From CAWVWF01 sp963933885 (lineage in GTDB: Bacteria > Bacteroidota > Bacteroidia > Flavobacteriales_C > GCA-002722245), in the NCBI GenBank assembly GCA_963933885.1, contig CAWVWF010000072.1:1-15399 (forward strand): a stretch of DNA of 15,399 nt, written 5' to 3'. Each line of letters begins with the position of its first letter. Within the stretch, counting starts at the first letter, position 1. Shown here one piece after another: positions 6,653 through 14,393 of the stretch. Both the position numbers and the translations under genes were made by a program. The notes under the pieces are model-generated. The model worked only from the letters and a program-made list of their open reading frames with translations. It did not search any database and was not told the origin of the DNA.

Positions 6653-6962
6653 GAGTAATGTGTTTTAATTCTTAATTACTTTGAGTAATTCCTCCTTCTT
6701 GTAGAAACTTGTTTCTGAGTATTTTGCAGGTGTTTTAAGGGTTTTTTCAAGTGAGTGTTAGAGGAGTGGAGTAAATGCTTTACAGTGAAACTTATTGGCT
6801 TTATATTTAGTTAAAGTATATAGATGGTTTTTGCGAAGCTGTATTAAGCACCTGGAATTAGACTTTGTTATTTGGATTTTAACGCTCTAATAGTAGGTAA
6901 CTATATCAAGTTAAAAACCGTATTAATATAATACGACACGAAAACTACGACACAAGGAAAGG
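6653..6962. other. Non-coding leader region upstream of the large secreted protein
   Basis: 310 bp without a credible ORF on either strand. It presumably holds the promoter of the 6963 gene, but I find no clear TAnnTTTG (-7) with a matching upstream element. The only structures seen are the 17-bp palindrome at 6919-6935 and two direct copies of TACGACAC (6932 and 6946) just before the start codon. Confidence 0.5.
6919..6935. promoter_or_regulatory. Perfect palindrome before the secreted repeat-protein gene
   Basis: CGTATTA-ATA-TAATACG, a 7-bp perfect inverted repeat with a 3-base centre, ends 27 bp upstream of the ATG at 6963. It could be an operator or a 5' hairpin in the mRNA. Function is inferred from position only. 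Confidence 0.3.
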
Positions 6963-9900
6963 ATGGTTGTATTTGGTCGCAACTATTTTAAAGTACATAA
7001 ACCTATGAGGGAACAAACCAATCGATTAGTAAATGAGGTTAAAGTTTTAAACCTTTTAACATTATTCAATCAAAAATATTTGCTAATAGCTTTGATTGCT
7101 TTGCTACCCATAGACCTATTAGGTGCCTTATCAAATACAAATACTTCTAGTGCTGCTATAAACCCTTCTGGTACTACTTTTTCATGGTCACATACTCAAG
7201 CAGCAGGAGATGATGGTCATTTAGTAGTTATTATTTTAAGTCCGGCAGGCCCAACAACATCAACGGTTACCTATAATGGTACATCAATGACTAAAGCGGC
7301 AACTTATTCAGCTCAAACTGTTGCAGTAGGTGAATGGACTGTTTGGGAATTGGATGCTCCATCTACTGGATCTAATACGGTAGCGGTTACACTTGGTGCT
7401 GGAAACTGGAATACTTGTTTGGCTGCTGCTTACTCTTTTACCGGTTGTGATGGCGTTGGGAATTTTGGTAATAATGGTACTGCAGCAACGGATATAACTA
7501 CTAGTGTAACGGTTTCGGCAAATTCAATGATAATTGGATGTAGTTATACTGGGGATGGCGTCGCTGCTTACATGGAATTACCGGATGGTACTGATAAAAC
7601 TCTTGATTATTTTGTAGTGGGAAATAACGATATGTTTGGTGCTGTATCGGCTAGTTTATCATCTGGAGCTACAACAATTGAATCAGGATCTACTGGATCG
7701 AATGTGATTTTGGGTATTGAAGTTCTGGAAGCAGCAGCAGCAGGACCAAATGTAAAAGACAATAATACAACAAACTTAAATGCGGCTGGAAGTTGGACAA
7801 CAGCGGTTCCAACAACTTCAGAAGTGGCAACATGGGAATCTACAGTTATAGGAGCAAACACTTCAGCCTTAGGTGGAAATACAGAATTTCAAGGATTAGC
7901 AGTGGACGATCCAGGTGGGTTGGTAACAATTTCTACTGGAAGTACATTAACCATAGGAACAAGTGGGATTGATAATGCCGATGCTACACAAAATATGACG
8001 ATTGCAAGTGCGGTAGCGTTAGGAGCAGATCAAAATTGGGATGTAAATACATCTAAAACCTTAACAGCATCTAATGTTGTTAGTGGAGCCTATAAAATAT
8101 CAAAGAAAAGTGCGGGTACATTAACCTTATCCGGAACCAACACCTTTACGGGTGGAGTGGATCACGATGCAGGTATATTAAAGATTGGTGCTGCGGCAGC
8201 ATTGGGTACAACAGCAGGTACATTAACGGTCGCCTCGGGAACAACTATTGACAACTCAAGTGGTGGAGCATTAACAACAAGTAATTATCCATTAAACTTA
8301 AGAAGTTTCACCTTTACCGGATCCAATGATTTGAATTTCGGAACTGGAGCTACTGCATTAGCTGCAGCAACTACCATAACAGCTTCTGCAAATGAATTAG
8401 AACTGGGAGGAATTGTTAGTGGAGGTTTTAAAATGACAAAAGCAGGTTCAGGTACCTTAACCTTATCAGGAACAAACACTTTTACAGGTGGGGTGGACCA
8501 TAATGCCGGAACTTTAAATATAGATAAAGCAGCAGCTTTAGGAACCACAGCAGGTACCTTTACAATTGCAGATGATGTTACTATTAATAATACATCGGGT
8601 GGAGCGATAACAACAAGTAATTATCCCATCGCAGTTACAGATGATTTTATTTTTACTGGTTCAAATAATTTAAACATGGGTACTGGTGCAACAGTTTTGT
8701 CTGCCACTTCTACAATTACCACAAATGGTAGTGAATTAGAATTGGGTGGAGTTGTAAGTGGATCATTTGGTATAGTTAAAGCTGGATCTGGAGCCTTAAC
8801 CTTATCGGGAACTAACACTTTTACTGCTGGGGTTACACATAATGCGGGAACTTTAAATATTGACGCGGTTGCCGCTCTTGGAACAACAGCTGGAACCCTT
8901 ACAATTGCAGACGGTGTTACTATTGATAATACTAGTGGTGGTACCCTCAAGCTTAGTGCTTATCCAATAACGATTGCCGATGATTTTACATATACTGGAA
9001 CCAATTGGTTAAACTTAGGGGATGGAGCGGTAGCTTTGAATGCCAATTCTGATATGACTATAAATGGTGGTCAATTGGTCTTAAATGGAATTGTTAGTGG
9101 AGCATATAATATTACTAAATTAGGAACTGGGGCATTGCGTTTAAAAGGGGCAAATACCTTTACTGGAGGTGTTACCTTAACTGCGGGTACAATCAGAGTT
9201 GATGATGCAGATGCTTTAGGAACAACTGCAGGGACATTTTCGATTGGTGCAGGAACATCATTAGATAACAAATTAGGTAGTGCACTTACCATGAGTAATT
9301 ACCCAATAACAATGAATAGCTTTACATTCACTGGATCAGATGATTTGAATTTAGGTTCGGGTGCTGTTGCTTTGGGTTCTAATACGACTATTACATCTTC
9401 TGCCAACGATTTAACAATGGCAGGTATCGTATCAGGCGCTTATACAGTAACTTCTGCAGGAAGTGGAAATATTTTTCTTACTGGAACAGCTAACACTTAT
9501 ACCGGTACAACAACCGTTGGAGCAGGTAATTTATACTTTAATTCAATAGCAAACGTAAGTGGTGGTGCATCGAGTTTAGGTGCACCCGCTTCTGCAGGTA
9601 ATGGAACAATTGCAATTGGAGCTACTACAAGTGCAGGAACTTTAATATTTAATGGTTCCAGTGATCAAACTACCGATAGGGTTATTGATTTGGCAGGAAC
9701 AACTGGTGGAGCAACAATAGATGCTGGAGCCTCTAATAACTTAACCTTTACAAGTGCTTTTACAGCAACTGGAGTAGGGGCTAAAACATTATCCTTATTA
9801 GGTTCTACAACCTCAAACGTAATTTCAGGAGCAATAGTAAATAATGATGGTTCTAACCTTACAGCTATAGATAAACAAGGATCTGGAAGCTGGATTTTAG

Positions 9901-11102
9901 CAGGAGCAAATACATACACAGGTACAACAACAATTACCGCAGGTACATTAGAAGTGGGAGCAGGAAGTACAACTGGAAGTATAGCAAGTGCAAGTGTTGT
10001 TAACGGAGCTGCTTTAGAATTTAACAGAAGTGATGCCTTAACATATGCAGGAGTAATTTCTAGTAGTGGAACAGTTGAGAAAAAAGGAGGGGGAACATTA
10101 ACTTTTACTGGAGCAAATTCATATACAGGAAACACTACAATTACTGCAGGTAGCATTGAATTAGGTGCTGCTGGTGTTATTGCTGACGGAAGTATGGTTG
10201 ACATGAATGGTGGTGGATTGATTACGGGGTCTGGAGCAGGTTATTCTGAAACAGCCGGTGTTCTAGATTTAAGTAATAGTTCAACATTCTCATTAGGAAC
10301 AGGAAACCATACTTTAACTTTTGCTGCAAGTCAAGCTGAAGGGTGGACTGCTGGAAAACTATTAACGATTAGTGGTTGGAATGGAGGTTATGATGGTACT
10401 GGAGCTGGAGGAAGTGATCCAAAGATTTTTGTTGGATCTGCAGCATCTCATTTAACTGCTGATCAGCTTTCACAAATTGGATTTTTTAATGGAACTGATA
10501 CATACGAAGCAGATTTGTTAGCAACTGGTGAATTGGTTCCTAAATTAAGTTTACTACCAGTTGAACTAGTTCATTTTGCTGCGCATGAAAAAGATGAAAT
10601 GGTTGATATAGAGTGGGTGACTGCTTCAGAAATAAATAGTGATTATTTTGATGTGCAGAGAACTGGAAGTGATATTATATTTGAGTCAATTGGAATTGTA
10701 ACGGCTGCGGGACAAAGTTCTACTTTTGAGTACTATAATTTTGAAGATTACGATCCTGAGGATGGGATTAATTATTATAAATTAGTGGAGTACGACATGG
10801 ACGGAACTGTTCAGGAGTCAAAGATTATTGAGGTACTTTCTTTAGAAAAAACAACATTAAGTTTTATTAAAACGAATGGCAATGGTAATGCAATGTTTCA
10901 ACTGTCGGCAATGGAAAAAGCCGCGGGGAAAATTCATGTAACTAGTCTGAATGGTCAGAGGGTTAAAAATGCCAGTATTTTAATAAATGAAGGAGGTAAT
11001 CAGTTTGTTATGAATACTTCTATATGGCTTCCTGGTTATTATGTAATGACAATTGTTGCAGATGGTTTAGAACCACAATCAATTAAGTTTTTGGTGAAAT
11101 AA
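6963..11102 (+). CDS. Giant secreted beta-strand-repeat protein with T9SS sorting domain
   Basis: A 1379-aa exported protein. A long basic N-region precedes the signal core YLLIALIALLPIDLLGA (39-55). Met15 is an alternative start; Met1 is preferred because AAGGAAAGG directly precedes it. Residues about 60-245 form a beta-rich domain of a kind seen in many secreted proteins (SWSHTQAAGDDGHLVVI ... AAAYSFTGCDGVG). Residues about 370-1130 are autotransporter-associated beta-strand repeats (GTLTLSGTNTFTGGVDHDAG type), predicted to build a beta-solenoid. An Fn3-like module follows (LLPVELVHFAAHEKDEMVDI, from about 1197), and the last ~83 residues are a type A T9SS C-terminal domain (LNGQRVKNAS ... 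LPGYYVMTIVADG ... IKFLVK). The protein should be exported by Sec, then by T9SS, and placed on the surface or released; a role in adhesion or matrix is plausible. No partner gene is adjacent. Confidence 0.88.
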   Translation: MVVFGRNYFKVHKPMREQTNRLVNEVKVLNLLTLFNQKYLLIALIALLPIDLLGALSNTNTSSAAINPSGTTFSWSHTQAAGDDGHLVVIILSPAGPTTSTVTYNGTSMTKAATYSAQTVAVGEWTVWELDAPSTGSNTVAVTLGAGNWNTCLAAAYSFTGCDGVGNFGNNGTAATDITTSVTVSANSMIIGCSYTGDGVAAYMELPDGTDKTLDYFVVGNNDMFGAVSASLSSGATTIESGSTGSNVILGIEVLEAAAAGPNVKDNNTTNLNAAGSWTTAVPTTSEVATWESTVIGANTSALGGNTEFQGLAVDDPGGLVTISTGSTLTIGTSGIDNADATQNMTIASAVALGADQNWDVNTSKTLTASNVVSGAYKISKKSAGTLTLSGTNTFTGGVDHDAGILKIGAAAALGTTAGTLTVASGTTIDNSSGGALTTSNYPLNLRSFTFTGSNDLNFGTGATALAAATTITASANELELGGIVSGGFKMTKAGSGTLTLSGTNTFTGGVDHNAGTLNIDKAAALGTTAGTFTIADDVTINNTSGGAITTSNYPIAVTDDFIFTGSNNLNMGTGATVLSATSTITTNGSELELGGVVSGSFGIVKAGSGALTLSGTNTFTAGVTHNAGTLNIDAVAALGTTAGTLTIADGVTIDNTSGGTLKLSAYPITIADDFTYTGTNWLNLGDGAVALNANSDMTINGGQLVLNGIVSGAYNITKLGTGALRLKGANTFTGGVTLTAGTIRVDDADALGTTAGTFSIGAGTSLDNKLGSALTMSNYPITMNSFTFTGSDDLNLGSGAVALGSNTTITSSANDLTMAGIVSGAYTVTSAGSGNIFLTGTANTYTGTTTVGAGNLYFNSIANVSGGASSLGAPASAGNGTIAIGATTSAGTLIFNGSSDQTTDRVIDLAGTTGGATIDAGASNNLTFTSAFTATGVGAKTLSLLGSTTSNVISGAIVNNDGSNLTAIDKQGSGSWILAGANTYTGTTTITAGTLEVGAGSTTGSIASASVVNGAALEFNRSDALTYAGVISSSGTVEKKGGGTLTFTGANSYTGNTTITAGSIELGAAGVIADGSMVDMNGGGLITGSGAGYSETAGVLDLSNSSTFSLGTGNHTLTFAASQAEGWTAGKLLTISGWNGGYDGTGAGGSDPKIFVGSAASHLTADQLSQIGFFNGTDTYEADLLATGELVPKLSLLPVELVHFAAHEKDEMVDIEWVTASEINSDYFDVQRTGSDIIFESIGIVTAAGQSSTFEYYNFEDYDPEDGINYYKLVEYDMDGTVQESKIIEVLSLEKTTLSFIKTNGNGNAMFQLSAMEKAAGKIHVTSLNGQRVKNASILINEGGNQFVMNTSIWLPGYYVMTIVADGLEPQSIKFLVK
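8115..9464 (+). repeat. Intragenic array: four ~112-residue units (336-339 bp), a fifth begins at 9465
   Basis: The motif GTLTLSGTNTFTGG and variants recur at 8115, 8451, 8790, 9129 and 9465, i.e. spacings of 336, 339, 339 and 336 bp, always in frame (residues 385, 497, 610, 723, 835). Each unit continues through ALGTTAGT, an (I/L)DN(T/S)SGG segment, SNYP(I/L), FTGS(N/D)(D/N)LN(F/L/M)G, and ends with (G/N)G(I/V)VSG. Further short motifs of the same kind follow near 9885 (GSWILAGANTYTG) and 10092 (GTLTFTGANSYTG), without the full unit. Confidence 0.88.
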
Positions 11103-11120
11103 TGAATTAAAATAATTGTT

Positions 11121-11633
11121 TCACTTGATTTTGACTAAAGTGAAATCCAATTTTAGCGAATCATTATTTTCAAATTTCAAGACTTTGTATTTTAAGCTAC
11201 TAATCTCAATGTCGGTATCATGTGAACGTTTATGGATGTTTGACAAGGTTATTGTCATATTAGAATCATCTATAATTAGATCGCCTTCATAAACAATTCT
11301 TTCCATATCATACCATGCGCTATCTCGCTTGAAAACCCTTTCGTCATAAAAAGTGAATGTGTTTTTTTCTAAATAAAATTGGTTGTGATATTGTATTGAA
11401 GTTTTATCTGGTAATGAGTCACGAATGGTCCTTGTTAGAGTTAAAGTATCACTAGAAAATGTTTCCTTGAAACTGATTTTCTTCTTTGTGAAAATTCCAT
11501 GATTACAATTGAAAAAGTTCAGTTCTTTATTTTGAGAGTGTGTCTTGCAGCGCGCAGTGATAATCCAATTATTAGTGATACAACTATTAAGCAGAAATAT
11601 AAATAGGATATAAATAGTGATTTTTTATTTCAT
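11121..11633 (-). pseudogene. Lipoprotein gene with TAA at codon 3
   Basis: On the minus strand an ATG at 11631-11633 is followed by AAA and then TAA (11625-11627). The same frame then runs open for 167 codons to the TGA at 11121-11123. The first part after the stop is a lipoprotein signal, KITIYILFIFLLNSC, with lipobox L-N-S-C. Further on come FYDERVFKRDSAWYDMERIV and a beta-rich end (DSLKLDFTLVKIK). No ATG, GTG or TTG lies between the TAA and the lipobox, so normal initiation would not give an exported product; the next ATG (11306) gives only a 61-aa internal fragment. I recognise no family. Stop by a single substitution (e.g. AAA or CAA to TAA) is the simplest reading; initiation at a rare codon such as ATT or ATC is the alternative. 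Confidence 0.65.
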
Positions 11634-11747
11634 GGGACTTTGTATAATTATTTGACATAGTCATAATTATAATATTCATTTAAGTCACATCCTTGTATCA
11701 ATAATAGTGTTTTTTTCTAATTATGGTTGATAGGGTTGTTTACCTTT

Positions 11748-12152
11748 TTAAAGACTTTTTAAAGTGAAAGTTTCAACATGTTTCCAGTCGATTTCGAACT
11801 CATCATCCTCATTAGTAAACAAGTTTGTTTCCTCACTCCATTCACCAAAAGACTTATTGATAGGATTGTACCCAGTACATAACGAAACATACAATAAAGA
11901 CTTAATCCATCCTTGCTCGTGATCCGTTTCATGCCATCCACTTTTACGATCGATGATATACAGTTTGTACAATCCGAAATTTTCAAAAAGATGTTTCCAT
12001 CCATTTGCTGTAATATGAACTCGAAGGATCTGAGATAGATCGAATAAGCTTTCAATTTGATCATCAGTTTGAAGATCGGTTAAGTATAGATCTTTACCAA
12101 TTTCAGTTCCTGAATATTCGAAAGCCAATATGTTTTTGTTAGATTCTGACAT
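11748..12152 (-). CDS. Uncharacterised 134-aa cytosolic protein
   Basis: No recognised family. The protein is acidic, without signal peptide or membrane segment. It contains a predicted helix-rich start (DLQTDDQIESLFDLSQILRV), then ITANGWKHLFENFGLYKLYI and an aromatic segment WHETDHEQGWIKSLLYVSLC, ending in EIDWKHVETFTLKSL. It starts 7 bases after the stop of the lipoprotein gene at 12160-12954, so the two are probably co-transcribed. The ATG is the only sensible start. A second overlapping frame on this strand is a shadow. The pairing with a surface lipoprotein is the only functional hint. Confidence 0.65.
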   Translation of the reverse strand: MSESNKNILAFEYSGTEIGKDLYLTDLQTDDQIESLFDLSQILRVHITANGWKHLFENFGLYKLYIIDRKSGWHETDHEQGWIKSLLYVSLCTGYNPINKSFGEWSEETNLFTNEDDEFEIDWKHVETFTLKSL

Positions 12153-12159
12153 TAGCTAT

Positions 12160-12954
12160 TTACGGTTGAATCCAAACGTCACGTCTAATAACAGCTATGT
12201 TTCCATCGCTATCAGTAACCGTGATTGTAATACTATATAATCCAGAAGTTGTAATTGTTGGAATTACAACATAATTGTTAGTTGTATTAACCTCTGAAAA
12301 GTCCCATGAAGTTTCAGAAGCTCCATTAAGAAAGAAAGCTTCTTCATAAAATACTGTTCCTACTGCTGTTAATCCACCAGCCATTGGTTGTGGTTCAATA
12401 TAAATTTCTATTAGTTGTAAATCAGTATCATCAGTTACATTTCCTAAAAGGAAAATTGTATCGTTGCTGCTATAATATGCATTTTGAAGCGGACTAGTTA
12501 AGTTAATTTGTGCTATTGAAGTATTAGTGACTGCAATGTCAAATTCTGCAGTTCCAGATTCACTTCCATTAGAATCTTTTACAATAACTGATAGCGTATA
12601 AGGACCTGCTAAAGTATTTGCGTTAACAACGAAAGGTTCTGCGATAGTCTGAGAAAGACCACTTAAGGTAAAAGTTGAATTAATACTTAATGCATTTGTG
12701 CCAGTCATTTTTGTACTTGAACTTACTATTGTATATGAAGCTAAAGCAACATCATCATTAAATGTACCTGTTAAATCTATTGTACTACCACTTGCCACTT
12801 GTATGAAATCAGTACTTGCTAAGCCATTGATTTGTAATCCAGAGAAAGTGGGTGATACATCATCGTCATTCTCATCTTTTGAACATCCAATTACTAATCC
12901 GATGAATAATACAAATAGGCTTGTTTTCTTAAGGTATTCTAGCATTGTTTTCAT
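12160..12954 (-). CDS. Surface-exposed lipoprotein with two Ig-like (DUF4625-like) domains
   Basis: A 264-aa lipoprotein. The signal sequence ends in the lipobox VIGC (Cys24) and is followed by SKDENDDD. A lysine and acidic run right after the cysteine matches the Bacteroidota lipoprotein export signal that sends lipoproteins to the cell surface. The mature part has two beta-rich modules, roughly residues 35-145 (DLTGTFNDDVALASYTI ... YTLSVIVKDSNGSESG) and 150-262 (NLTSPLQNAYYSSNDTIFLL ... YSITITVTDSDGNIAV). Both carry the DD-x-L-x-x-(Y/I)-x-I pattern of bacterial Ig/cadherin-like folds; DUF4625 is the closest family I can suggest. Met4 is a possible alternative start. It heads a two-gene operon with the 134-aa protein. 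Ligand or role unknown. Confidence 0.78.
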   Translation of the reverse strand: MKTMLEYLKKTSLFVLFIGLVIGCSKDENDDDVSPTFSGLQINGLASTDFIQVASGSTIDLTGTFNDDVALASYTIVSSSTKMTGTNALSINSTFTLSGLSQTIAEPFVVNANTLAGPYTLSVIVKDSNGSESGTAEFDIAVTNTSIAQINLTSPLQNAYYSSNDTIFLLGNVTDDTDLQLIEIYIEPQPMAGGLTAVGTVFYEEAFFLNGASETSWDFSEVNTTNNYVVIPTITTSGLYSITITVTDSDGNIAVIRRDVWIQP

Positions 12955-13070
12955 AGTGGTAAAGCTAATGTTTTTTAGTTGATTAAATTATGTGATATTG
13001 CTGTATAAATATGAATCTATTTACTATGGAAAACTACCTTTTTTAACGTTTTTATTATTGACTTCGAATA

Positions 13071-13152
13071 CTACTGTCGTGAATAAATAGATCTTTAAGT
13101 ATTCACTTGAGGTACCCTATGTACTTAAGTCAAGAGTTATTCGGGACAGTAG
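13071..13152. repeat. 82-bp imperfect palindrome (long hairpin), single copy in window
   Basis: The ends are CTACTGTC and GACAGTAG. Inside, GAATAA pairs with TTATTC and TTAAGTA with TACTTAA, and GGTACC lies at the centre. An alternative inner hairpin is CTTGAGGTAC/GTACTTAAG. It lies between the lipoprotein operon (start 12954) and the end of the broken four-TM gene (13208), both on the minus strand. It could be a terminator, a miniature element or a recombination site. It is unrelated in sequence to the GTAC-bounded repeats apart from an internal GTAC. Confidence 0.7.
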
Positions 13153-13207
13153 CGTCGTCGCTAGAATGATCTGAATTTAATTGCAGAATTGATTAATTGA
13201 AAAATTA

Positions 13208-13612
13208 CTATCCATTGATCTTACTTCTTACAAAAACGATTAACTCATTCAGAAGAAATAAACCTATTGATAATATTGATAATACAACAGTATAAAGTGT
13301 TAATGTACGACTTCCAGTATGCTCATGAATAAATGCAAATACACTTAGTGTTCCTGATGCAATCAATAGAAAACGAAAGACGATATTTATAATTTTTGAA
13401 ACAGAAGCATCTTAATTTATTATGCTTTTGAATGAGAGAATGTTAAGTAACGCTATAAAAAGTATGTAAATATGGTTTGATCTAATTTGTGCCCTCATTA
13501 GGTGATCTTCTATGTGAGAAGGCTTAAAGTAATCTTGCATGTATTGTCCACTAGCAAAGAAAACAAGTAGGAGGCAGATTCCGAAAATTAAATTAATGCG
13601 TTCTAACTTCAT
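13208..13612 (-). pseudogene. Four-TM membrane protein gene interrupted by in-frame TAA
   Basis: Codons 1-66 encode MKLERINLIFGICLLLVFFA, then ASGQYMQDYFKPSH and RSNHIYILFIALLNIL (two membrane segments). A TAA follows at 13412-13414. The same frame then continues for 67 codons with two more membrane segments (IINIVFRFLLIASGTLSVF and LYTVVLSILSIGLFLLNELI) to a TAG at 13208-13210. TGQYM...RSNHIY followed by a second hairpin of helices is the arrangement I recall for a family of small conserved membrane proteins of unknown function (about 140 aa), so the full 134 codons are one gene with a nonsense mutation in the middle loop. The downstream half has no ATG of its own. Product, if any, would be a two-helix fragment. 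Confidence 0.72.
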
Positions 13613-13758
13613 TTTGAACTTTTCTTGCTTAAATATAAACCTGGTTTTAACCGGGGATAATTTATATGGGATTACAAAGGGGGAAGGTAATACCGAAGTT
13701 TATATCTAGCAAAAAAAATTCATTGTCTTTAATTTTAATGTGATGTATTATTTTTGAT

Positions 13759-14324
13759 TTAATTCTTGAGAGCCAAAACTGTTTTCTTGTATTCGTTAAG
13801 TTGCGCGATTTGACTTTCAATTGTTTCTATAGATTCTTTGTAAACGTTAGAGAACAAGTCTTGAGAGTAACTGATTCCTTCTAAAAGATCCTCTTTATAG
13901 GATTCAATCGTTTTAAGTTCCTTTTTAGAAAACTCTTTTTTGGCACCTAAGAGCTCATTCTTTAAATAGTCTACATACGCCTGTAATTCCTTTACAAACA
14001 TGTGAGGACGATTCTTTTGGGTGATTAAATTGATTTTACCATAAACATGATCAATCATTTCTTTAAACGAAACAATTTTTGAGAAATAGGCGAGATTTGG
14101 ACCAGGACAAATTTCCACGGTATTTCCTTCCGCTTTATGATCTATATTATTAACGATTAGGGCAGAAGTTCCTAAGCCTAAACACAGACAAGTTTTCTCA
14201 GTAACATCATCTATTTAGATTCTAATTCTTCAGGAGGTAATTCACTTTTTTGTGCTTTAATGTTTAATGAGTCTAAAAGACAAATAAATATCAATCTAGT
14301 TATGTTCTGTTTTGTAAATAACAC
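13759..14324 (-). pseudogene. Conserved Bacteroidota-type protein, frameshifted and 5'-truncated
   Basis: The distal frame (14214 down to 13759) reads DDVTEKTCLCLGLGTSALIV, then EICPGPNLAYFSKIVSFKEM, DHVYGK, RPHMFVKELQAYVDYLK and a helical end. The GTG near 14118 is an internal codon, since similarity-like sequence extends upstream of it. Upstream the coding sense continues in another frame as VLFTKQNITRLIFICLLDSL and KAQKSELPPEELESK, ending at a TAG at 14211-14213. Loss of one base between AAATA and GATGAT would explain the shift (ESK-Y-DDVTE restored). Before VLFTKQN the frame hits a TAA and no good start is visible, so the N-terminus is probably also lost. I recall related sequences from Bacteroidota but cannot name a function. 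Confidence 0.65.
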
Positions 14325-14393
14325 TGGTTTTTAGATGAAATTATTTTATCTGTTCCTACATTGAACAATCTTCTAGCTATAGATATCAGGTGT

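Noticed and set aside
7607..10204. Several long minus-strand open frames (Pro/Val/Ala-rich) inside the giant repeat protein gene
   Set aside because: They mirror the codon bias of the sense gene, recur with its internal repeats, and have no family-like features; they are antisense shadows.
11119..11145. Stem TTTCACTT/AAGTGAAA just after the giant gene as a terminator
   Set aside because: AT-rich stem without a clear T tract, lying inside the 3' end of the opposite-strand lipoprotein frame; not strong enough to call.
3356..13414. Possible reassignment or suppression of TAA, since three genes are interrupted by TAA
   Set aside because: Intact genes in the window end in TAA (for example at 1660, 5101 and 11102), one lesion is TAG, and ccoP has other damage, so ordinary pseudogenes explain it better.
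13640..13655. Small hairpin CCTGGTT/AACCGGG upstream of the four-TM gene
   Set aside because: Short, with one mismatch and no T tract; could be chance.
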